From: Limisphaerales bacterium
GTDB taxonomy: Bacteria; Verrucomicrobiota; Verrucomicrobiia; Limisphaerales; UBA11358
Assembly (NCBI GenBank): GCA_003455565.1
Contig: DMQW01000084.1
Span: 1 to 5,711, forward strand
DNA length: 5,711 nt
Direction of reading: 5' to 3'
This document shows positions 1 through 5,134 of the stretch, in pieces. A program made the position numbers and the translations under genes. Within the stretch, counting starts at the first letter, position 1; each line of letters starts with the position of its first letter. A model generated the notes under the pieces. That model did not search any database. It was not told the origin of the DNA and saw only the letters and a list, made by a program, of their open reading frames with translations.

Positions 1-21
1 TGTTTTTCACACAGGCTCTAA

Positions 22-186
22 ATGCCGCGCTCCGGTCAAACCAGAATCCGCACCGCCAACGTGGTCTTTTGCGACGGCCACGTTGAATCGCCGACGTTGA
101 AATTTCTTTTTGCCGACACCAGCGACGACGCCTTGAGCCGCTGGAACCGCGACCACCAGCCCCACCGCGACCGGCTGGCCCCGTAA
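22..186 (+). pseudogene. C-terminal remnant of an H-x9-DG pseudopilin-like protein
   Basis: The 54-codon frame reads like the C-terminal end of the PVC prepilin-type proteins (DUF1559 / 'H-X9-DG' group). It contains TANVVFCDGHVES, followed by FLFADTSDDALSRWNRDHQPHRDRL, a tail type I recognise from Verrucomicrobiota and Planctomycetota. Full members run to a few hundred residues and begin with a prepilin cleavage and transmembrane segment, neither of which is present. A TAA at 19-21 interrupts the same frame just upstream. The residue ten positions before the DG, which should be His, is Arg. The sequence therefore looks like a decayed or frame-broken 3' end rather than a small gene starting at ATG 22. 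I see no ribosome binding site before that ATG. The window edge hides what lies further upstream, so a frameshift in an otherwise full gene is also possible. Confidence 0.6.
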
Positions 187-190
187 CCCG

Positions 191-205
191 AATCCCAACG
201 GGATT
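191..205. repeat. Small perfect palindrome after the pseudopilin remnant
   Basis: AATCCC and GGGATT pair perfectly around a 3-nt loop (AAC), starting 5 bases after the stop at 184-186. The stem is only 6 bp and no T-run follows, so it is not a standard intrinsic terminator. It may be a small dispersed palindrome or a weak 3'-end hairpin of the broken gene. Chance occurrence cannot be excluded at this length. Confidence 0.35.
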
Positions 206-218
206 GATGATGTGGCCC

Positions 219-743
219 GGCATTTACACGTCGGGCACCGGTGTCTGGTCAATGTTCACAGGCATTTTACGATTACAACCAGTCCTGCGAAACGGATGCG
301 CGGGGGTTTAACGGAGGGCCAAAGGCATTTATTGGAATCGCGAGCGCATCTAACCAAATCACGAGGCCACCCTTCAATTGGGCGGGGCCGTTTATTGGAT
401 GTTTGCAGGCATTTATCGGTGGCCGGTGGTCATTTATAGACAGTTGATGCCGTTCCAACGGATGTAAATATGGGTTTAACGACGGTCGCACCCGGTCTGA
501 TGGTTGTCGGCATGGCTTTAACGACTGTCGGAATCGCTTTAGCCGATGTGGATGCGCCTGCATCGGCTATCGGAACGGCTCGGTTAAAAGTCGCGGCTCA
601 TCCAATGGTTGTGAATGTGAGCCTGACGAATGTCAAAGCCGGTCTGGTAGAGGCGAATATTCGTCGGACGAGAGCCCCGGTGGGTCAACTGGCTAGGCGG
701 GGCAAACGGGGCATGGCCACACGGTGTTCATCAAATTTTTAAG
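219..743. repeat. Degenerate 21-bp tandem repeat array, about 25 units
   Basis: Written in rows of 21 from position 219, the sequence shows clear column conservation although no two units are identical. Column 5 is T in 22 of 25 units. Column 6 is a pyrimidine in 23 of 25. Column 12 is a purine in 24 of 25. The core is roughly GGYTYTRNYGR. Clear units start at 219, 261, 303, 324, 387, 408, 429, 471, 513 and 534. Units 219-449 favour GGCATTTA. Units 471-617 favour a GGTTTAACG start with GTCGG towards the end. Weak traces extend to unit 198. There are no indels and no spacers. Because 21 is a multiple of 3, translations become heptads. In the + frame containing GTG 212 and ATG 470, the whole stretch is open except for one TAG at 437-439, with Leu in one heptad position in 14 of 25 units. 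A minus-strand frame (273-563) is also open. I found no credible start, ribosome binding site or recognised domain. I therefore annotate a repeat, with a decayed heptad-repeat gene as the main alternative. Confidence 0.85.
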
Positions 744-761
744 GCGGTTTGCTTTCTATCC

Positions 762-790
762 TTGATTTTCCGCGCTCCCGGCGGTTTCAT
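762..790 (+). promoter_or_regulatory. Candidate sigma-70-type promoter for icd
   Basis: TTGATT (762-767) and TTTCAT (785-790) are separated by 17 bp and each matches 4 of 6 bases of the sigma-70 consensus boxes. Transcription would begin near 797, giving a leader of about 30 nt before the icd ATG at 826. The placement between the repeat array and icd makes sense. The boxes are weak and the call is only a candidate. Confidence 0.3.
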
Positions 791-825
791 CTTGCAGAAG
801 GAATTGATTAACTGATTTCAAATTT

Positions 826-2091
826 ATGGCCTATACCACCTGCACCGTTCCCGCCGGCGGGAAAATCTCCATCGCCAACGGCAAACTCACCGTGCCGAAC
901 AACCCCATCGTCCCCTTCATCCGCGGCGACGGCACCGGCCCGGACATCTGGGCCGCGAGCGTGCGCGTGTTTGACGCGGCGGTGCAAAAAGCCTATGGCG
1001 GCAAACGGAAAATCTCCTGGTTCGAGGTTTTTGCCGGCGAAGAAAGTTTCAAGAAGTTCAACAACTGGTTGCCGGATGACACCGTCGAGGCGTTCAAGGA
1101 ATATCTCGTCGGCATCAAAGGCCCGCTCACCACGCCCGTCGGCGGCGGCATCCGCTCGCTCAACGTCGCGCTGCGCCAGATGCTCGATCTCTACGTCTGC
1201 CTGCGCCCCGTGCAATGGTTCGTCGGCGTGCCTTCACCCGTGAAGCACCCGGAGAAGGTGAAAATGGTCATCTTCCGCGAAAACACGGAAGACATTTACG
1301 CGGGCATTGACTTCGAAGCGGGCAAGGAAGCCGCATTGAAAACGATTGAATTCTTAAAGGCGAATTTTCCGAAGGATTTTAAAAAAATCCGTTTCGGCGA
1401 AACGCCCGAAGTCGTCGGCATCGGCATCAAATCCGTTTCCAAAACCGGCACGCAGCGCCTGTTCCGTTCGGCGGTGCAATACGCGATCACGAACAAGAGC
1501 AAGTCGGTGACGATTGTCCACAAGGGCAATATCATGAAATACACCGAAGGCGGTTTCCGCGACTGGAGCTACGAACTGGCGAAGAGCGAATTCGGCGCGG
1601 TCGAGATTGACGGCGGCCCGTGGTGCAAAATTCCCGAAGGCAAGCCCGGCGCGGGCCTTGTCATCAAGGACGCCATCGCCGACATCGCGTTGCAACAAGT
1701 GCTGACGCGCCCGACGGATTTCGACGTCATCGCGACGCTGAATTTGAACGGCGATTATTTGAGCGACGCGCTTGCCGCGCAGGTCGGCGGCATCGGCATC
1801 GCGCCCGGCGGCAACATCAATTACATCACCGGCCACGCGATTTTTGAAGCCACGCACGGCACCGCGCCGAAGTATGCGAACAAAGATCAGGTCAATCCCG
1901 GCTCGGTCGTGCTCTCCGGCGAAATGATGTTCCGCTACCTGGGTTGGCCGGAAGCGGCGGACTTGATTCTCAAAGGACTCAACGGCGCGATTGGCAGCAA
2001 GCGTGTCACCTACGATTTCGCGCGGCAGATGGAAGGTGCGACCGAAATCAAATGCTCGCAGTTCGGCGACAACATCATCGCGCACATGTAA
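826..2091 (+). CDS. icd: NADP-dependent isocitrate dehydrogenase
   Basis: This enzyme oxidatively decarboxylates isocitrate to 2-oxoglutarate in the cytoplasmic TCA cycle and makes NADPH. The 421 residues match the usual bacterial length (416 in E. coli) and align end to end from memory. The substrate and phosphorylation loop GGGIRSLNVALRQ carries Ser111 (E. coli Ser113), with Arg117, Arg127 and Arg151 for isocitrate. Tyr158 and Lys233 are the catalytic Tyr/Lys pair. Asp282, Asp310 and Asp314 are the metal ligands, the latter two in NLNGDYLSDALAAQ. NADP preference follows from Lys349-Tyr350 (HGTAPKYA), Val356, Tyr396 and Arg400, all the NADP-type residues. ATG 826 is the only sensible start, because a TGA at 805-807 closes the frame. 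The AGAAGGA at 796-802 is too far away (23 nt) to be a normal Shine-Dalgarno site, so initiation looks SD-poor. The gene is followed by a palindrome and a convergent minus-strand gene, so it is probably monocistronic. Confidence 0.97.
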   Translation: MAYTTCTVPAGGKISIANGKLTVPNNPIVPFIRGDGTGPDIWAASVRVFDAAVQKAYGGKRKISWFEVFAGEESFKKFNNWLPDDTVEAFKEYLVGIKGPLTTPVGGGIRSLNVALRQMLDLYVCLRPVQWFVGVPSPVKHPEKVKMVIFRENTEDIYAGIDFEAGKEAALKTIEFLKANFPKDFKKIRFGETPEVVGIGIKSVSKTGTQRLFRSAVQYAITNKSKSVTIVHKGNIMKYTEGGFRDWSYELAKSEFGAVEIDGGPWCKIPEGKPGAGLVIKDAIADIALQQVLTRPTDFDVIATLNLNGDYLSDALAAQVGGIGIAPGGNINYITGHAIFEATHGTAPKYANKDQVNPGSVVLSGEMMFRYLGWPEAADLILKGLNGAIGSKRVTYDFARQMEGATEIKCSQFGDNIIAHM

Positions 2092-2098
2092 ATTTGTA

Positions 2099-2119
2099 GC
2101 GGCGGTCTGTGACCGCCGC
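2099..2119. repeat. Perfect 9-bp GC-rich palindrome between convergent genes
   Basis: GCGGCGGTC and GACCGCCGC form a perfect stem around a TGT loop, 7 bases after the icd stop. The flanks are A/T-rich (AATTTGTA before, AAAATTCAAAA after). There is no T-run immediately after the stem on the plus strand, so it is not a canonical intrinsic terminator, although such a strong hairpin could still protect the icd 3' end or hinder read-through between the convergent genes. I recall near-identical GCGGTC..GACCGC palindromes as dispersed repeats in Verrucomicrobiota. That is memory, not a search result. REP-like element is my preferred label. Confidence 0.7.
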
Positions 2120-2150
2120 AAAATTCAAAACGGTTGCCCAATACGCCCGT

Positions 2151-2753
2151 TCAAGGTCCCCGCAACGTCTGCGTGCGGCCTGAATCTGGCAGTGTGACAT
2201 GCACGATGGAATTGAACGTCCCGCCATTGAGGCGATGTCCGTGGTCATCCACCAAATTCCAAATGACGTTAAATTCGCCGTTGGTGGTGCTGCCGGATAG
2301 CGTGGCCAGATGCGCGCCGTTGGTGGTGAGACATTCAATGGAATAAGCGCCGTTCGCCTCCGGCAAACGGGCATGGAAGCGTGCGCCAAGTTCAACATCG
2401 TAGTCTGCGGAGCCGAGACTGAACTGAACAAGGTTGGTGATGGTGAATGGCAGCAGTGGTCCATCAAAGTCCTGTTTGTCCGGCGGCAATCCGTCCAGCA
2501 TCAACCCGGCTTGCAGCGCGTGACGACCGGGTGATTCGTAAAGTGTGCTCCATACCAGCAGACAATCGCCATTGCCGGCGCGCTCGCATTTCATATCCAT
2601 GGCGTTGCAGCCCAGGTCGGAGTCGTCATTGTTGGTCGGATCTATGTAAAGGTGAAGATCACCGAAATTCGTCAGTGCATCGTAGGCGATTGGCAGTTGG
2701 AAGGTGATGGTTTCCGGTTCGTTGCCGGTGAAGATTTGCCGAAGCGCGAGCAT
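2151..2753 (-). CDS. Hypothetical protein with probable Ig-like C-terminal domain, N-terminus doubtful
   Basis: The protein has 200 residues and no function I can name. Residues 12-38 look like beta strands. PTNNDDSD (39-46) is an acidic, possibly metal-binding or loop segment. Residues 110-195 have the spacing of a FlgD-type or similar Ig-like sandwich (YSIECLTTNGAHLATLSGSTTNG, then VIWNLVDDHGHRLNGGTF and a final strand). Such domains usually sit at the C-terminal end of secreted or surface proteins, but no signal peptide is encoded here. ATG 2753 has no visible Shine-Dalgarno site. The frame stays open upstream to a TAG at 2808-2810 and reads like protein (LNRSIANHLTLVQ), without another start codon. 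A different frame beginning at ATG 2856, 4 nt after the upstream stop, encodes MKQSIFICFHAFSCEIAATVLV, which resembles a signal peptide, and overlaps this one. The gene may therefore be N-terminally truncated or frameshifted. It lies 107 bp downstream of the 2861-4591 gene and converges on icd. Confidence 0.65.
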   Translation of the reverse strand: MLALRQIFTGNEPETITFQLPIAYDALTNFGDLHLYIDPTNNDDSDLGCNAMDMKCERAGNGDCLLVWSTLYESPGRHALQAGLMLDGLPPDKQDFDGPLLPFTITNLVQFSLGSADYDVELGARFHARLPEANGAYSIECLTTNGAHLATLSGSTTNGEFNVIWNLVDDHGHRLNGGTFNSIVHVTLPDSGRTQTLRGP

Positions 2754-2800
2754 TTGGACGAGTGTGAGATGGTTTGCGATAGAGCGGTTTAACCAAAACT

Positions 2801-2864
2801 GTAGCCGCTATTTCGCAAGAAAACGCATGAAAACAAATGAAAATTGATTGTTTCATGTGGCTAC
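2801..2864. repeat. Nested inverted repeat between two minus-strand genes
   Basis: The ends GTAGCCGC (2801-2808) and GTGGCTAC (2857-2864) are complementary apart from one G-T pair. Inside, CATGAAAACAA (2826-2836) pairs with TTGTTTCATG (2848-2857) with one bulged A and an 11-nt AT-rich loop. The right end overlaps the stop of the 2861-4591 gene, so on the minus strand the inner hairpin is made immediately after that gene and is followed by CGTTTTC. It could be a weak terminator or processing hairpin, or the scar of a small inverted-repeat element. The inner and outer stems share the base at 2857, so both cannot form fully. Confidence 0.45.
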
Positions 2865-4591
2865 GAAGTGACTGAAAACGCTCTAGCGCCGGGCGGATTA
2901 CGCAACGTGTCGCTCACATGGCTGTTAAGAAAAACTAAGTCCAGCACATTCGTCACTGGGGACGCGGATAGGAGCATTTCCAAATCGGCTTGATGGCGGG
3001 CGGTATGTTCCCACTGCGCGTTGGCCTGAAGGCTTTCAATTTCCTCGGCCTTGGTCTGCGCGGCGTCCCGTTCCTGCTGATGCTGGCTGGCGGCTTCGGC
3101 GGCGCTGGCCGGCAGCGGCCAGACGATGTCGCTTTCCGGCGACGGCGCACCGGGAAACGCAGGTCGCTCAAAACCAAGTTCGCCCATGCTCCTTTGCATC
3201 TTGCCAGCGTTATCCACGCAATCTGTCCCCACAGAATAAAGCAGAAAGTGTCCGTCGGCATTCAAGCGATAGCGCAATGGCTGGCCGTCCATGAAATCCA
3301 CCGGCGCGGCCTTTAAGAATTCTGGCGCGAGTGCGGCGAGCGTTTGTGGATACGCGCCATGCTTGCCGCGAAAACGTTCCAAGGCGATGGCGGTAATGAG
3401 GATTCGCCGTTGCGCCTCGGCCTTGGCGGCGCGAGTGAGCAGTCCGCCGCCTTGGCGTTGGAAGGCCATGCCGGTTTCCCGAATGTTCATCCTGGAAATG
3501 AACCGCGAAGGATATGGCGAGTGGAAAATAACAACATTCGTCACGCCCGGCAGCGGTCGCATGGTTGACCACGCAACGGCTTGCATGGCGTTTCGCAACT
3601 CCATTTCGCGGTCACGATAGAAAAGCAACAGAGCTTTCTCATCCTCGTAGGTGCCGTGGCTGCGATAGCCCGCTCGGCTCCAGGAATTCTTGAGTTCCGT
3701 GAAAGCAGAGCCGGGCGAATGCAAAGCTAACTTGAAAAAATCGGGCGCGGGCATGCCGACGGTCAAAGGCTCGTTGCGCTCCCGCTGGCAATCGGCCACG
3801 ACAAAGGCGCGCTTGAAAGACATGGTATCGGGCAGTTTTCTGAAGAAATCCACCGCCGTCCATTCTTGCTGAAGCCGGGACAGTTGTTCATCCGACCAGC
3901 CGTTGGTTTGCAGTGCCTGCCACACAGCGTCGAAGGCGAATGTCACACAGGCGAACCGGACCAGGTGAGAAATTTCGGAAGGCTCCGGCTCCCACGCAGT
4001 GACCAAACGGCTTTGCGCCAAAAGATTTGTGAACGCGGCGTCTTTGTTGCCGTCGTGCAAATTCAGAACCGCGCGTGCGCCAAATTTCAGGGCGAGCTTT
4101 TTCATGTCGGCCAGGTGGCGCAGCAACATCGCGCTGCCGTGACTGGCTTCGAGGTTGAATTGAATTGGCCCCGACAGCGCGGCGTCGCAGGCGGTGTCAA
4201 GCTGCGGACGAATTTCTTCGAGCACTTCGCGCAAATCGGACCAAGTGATGTTGTCTTCCTCGCCCTTCAGCCAATCTTGTTTCCAAATCACAATGGCAGA
4301 GTCATCCGCGACAATGGGCAACAAGTTAATGGTGTCCGCTGCGGTCGCCGGCGGGACCGTATAGCCGAAAAATGTCAGCGCCATTTCGCGCGACTGCATG
4401 GCAGCGTCGGTGTGGAAATTGAAATCGGCGAGATCGGTCTTGAAACCCTGCTCGCGCAGCGCGCGGCGCGTGTCCGCAAGTTCCTGCTGCACGCTTTTCC
4501 CGCGACGCAATTGGAACAGGGCGGTGACGGTGGACAAAACCAGTAGACACAACAGGATTATCCAAATGACTTTTTTAGGACTGGTGTTCAT
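2861..4591 (-). CDS. Membrane-anchored hypothetical protein, 576 aa
   Basis: I cannot assign a function. Residues 8-26 (VIWIILLCLLVLSTVTALF), preceded by two lysines, form one membrane segment or uncleaved signal anchor, so the bulk should lie outside the cytoplasmic membrane. Residues 30-48 are charged and probably helical. Residues 115-345 are mainly alpha-helical with no motif I recognise. Residues 388-460 hold the most family-like part: repeated Ala/Arg, ITAIALERFRGKHGAYPQTLAALAPEFL, then APVDFMDGQPLRYR and FLLYSVGTDCVDN. I know this pattern (long helix, YP..L..L.P, P.D.F.G.PL.Y, LYSVG.D..D) from uncharacterised Planctomycetota and Verrucomicrobiota proteins, where it resembles a pseudopilin-like fold. 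Residues 495-540 are rich in Glu, Gln and Ala and may form a coiled coil. The ATG at 4591 is supported by GAAGGA nine bases upstream. The gene starts 96 bp after the 4688-5131 fragment, so co-transcription with it is possible. Confidence 0.85.
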   Translation of the reverse strand: MNTSPKKVIWIILLCLLVLSTVTALFQLRRGKSVQQELADTRRALREQGFKTDLADFNFHTDAAMQSREMALTFFGYTVPPATAADTINLLPIVADDSAIVIWKQDWLKGEEDNITWSDLREVLEEIRPQLDTACDAALSGPIQFNLEASHGSAMLLRHLADMKKLALKFGARAVLNLHDGNKDAAFTNLLAQSRLVTAWEPEPSEISHLVRFACVTFAFDAVWQALQTNGWSDEQLSRLQQEWTAVDFFRKLPDTMSFKRAFVVADCQRERNEPLTVGMPAPDFFKLALHSPGSAFTELKNSWSRAGYRSHGTYEDEKALLLFYRDREMELRNAMQAVAWSTMRPLPGVTNVVIFHSPYPSRFISRMNIRETGMAFQRQGGGLLTRAAKAEAQRRILITAIALERFRGKHGAYPQTLAALAPEFLKAAPVDFMDGQPLRYRLNADGHFLLYSVGTDCVDNAGKMQRSMGELGFERPAFPGAPSPESDIVWPLPASAAEAASQHQQERDAAQTKAEEIESLQANAQWEHTARHQADLEMLLSASPVTNVLDLVFLNSHVSDTLRNPPGARAFSVTS

Positions 4592-4600
4592 CAGGCGGTT

Positions 4601-4606
4601 TCCTTC
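4601..4606 (-). promoter_or_regulatory. Ribosome binding site of the 576-aa membrane protein gene
   Basis: On the minus strand, GAAGGA lies 9 nt before ATG 4591. It is the clearest Shine-Dalgarno match in the window and fixes the start of this gene. The other starts in the window lack a comparable site. Confidence 0.7.
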
Positions 4607-4687
4607 GGTGGATGACGCTTCAAGAATTGCGCCTTTTCCAAACCGTTGGCGAGCTTTTTTCGCGGCACGGCATCAGACGGTGCGCCC

Positions 4688-5131
4688 TCACGTTTTGCCG
4701 AGGGACAAAAACCACGGCGTCACGACGAGTCCGCCCCAGCCGGCGGGATTGTGGTTGGCCACAAAAATTTTGCGCAGCGTGTCGTCGTGCGGCACAAGCG
4801 CCGTCCATAGCACGCCGGGCGAATTCTTCCAGCGCGGATCGGGCGCCCCGCCGTCTATGCGCTGGAACTGCGCGCCGTTGACCTGCTGATTCCACATGAA
4901 GTCGCGGTTCGTGGCAATGAGCCGGGCGACGTCTTCGCGCGTAAAGACGAGGCCGTGCTCGAACGCGGCGGTGATGGCCTCGACATCAATCGCATAATAG
5001 CCGCCATTCGGATGCACGCCGACCCAGTGGCGCGTCGAGCCGTCGGGTTTGTAATCCCACGGCCCGGCGGGGTCCCAGTAATTCCAGACAAAATATTTTC
5101 CGTCGGCACCAATCGGCCGAGCTTTTTGCAA
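4688..5131 (-). CDS. Hypothetical protein, probably an N-terminally truncated fragment
   Basis: The 147 residues start at TTG 5131 and read as real, Trp/Tyr-rich protein: YFVWNYWDPAGPWDY (13-27), HWVGVHPNGGYYAIDVEAITAAFEHGLVFTREDVARLI (35-72), then DFMWNQQVNGAQFQRIDGG (77-95) and a C-terminal GGLVVTPWFLSLGKT. I do not recognise the family. The pattern of aromatic loops between helices would suit the end of an alpha/alpha-toroid carbohydrate-active protein, but this is a guess. The frame is the same as bioA and begins one codon after the bioA TGA (5135-5137). There is no ATG near the beginning, no Shine-Dalgarno site, no signal peptide, and the text starts abruptly in what looks like mid-domain. 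The most likely reading is the surviving 3' part of a longer gene joined to the end of bioA. A short independent protein or a translational extension of BioA by read-through are alternatives. Confidence 0.6.
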   Translation of the reverse strand: MQKARPIGADGKYFVWNYWDPAGPWDYKPDGSTRHWVGVHPNGGYYAIDVEAITAAFEHGLVFTREDVARLIATNRDFMWNQQVNGAQFQRIDGGAPDPRWKNSPGVLWTALVPHDDTLRKIFVANHNPAGWGGLVVTPWFLSLGKT

Positions 5132-5134
5132 GCG

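Noticed and set aside
7..252. Minus-strand open frame opposite the pseudopilin remnant
   Set aside because: The plus strand encodes a recognisable family tail here, and the minus product has no domain or start signal.
219..743. CRISPR array
   Set aside because: The period is 21 bp with no unique spacers, and the units are degenerate rather than identical. No cas gene is present.
796..802. AGAAGGA as the Shine-Dalgarno site of icd
   Set aside because: It lies 23 nt before the ATG, far beyond normal spacing, and no alternative start codon is available closer to it because TGA at 805-807 closes the frame.
1354..2121. 255-codon open frame on the minus strand opposite icd
   Set aside because: It is antisense to a clearly conserved enzyme, Arg/Asp-rich in the way GC-rich antisense frames are, and has no recognisable domain.
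2099..2130. Rho-independent terminator of icd
   Set aside because: The stem is strong, but an A-rich rather than a T-rich stretch follows it on the plus strand, and on the minus strand only TACAAATTT follows.
2953..3572. Minus-strand open frames overlapping the 576-aa gene
   Set aside because: They are alternative frames of the same strand inside a long, better supported gene and show only low-complexity Arg/Pro-rich text.
3866..4546. 226-codon plus-strand open frame opposite the membrane protein gene
   Set aside because: It lies wholly antisense to the 576-aa gene, which has a ribosome binding site, a membrane segment and a family-like domain. The plus-strand product shows none of these.
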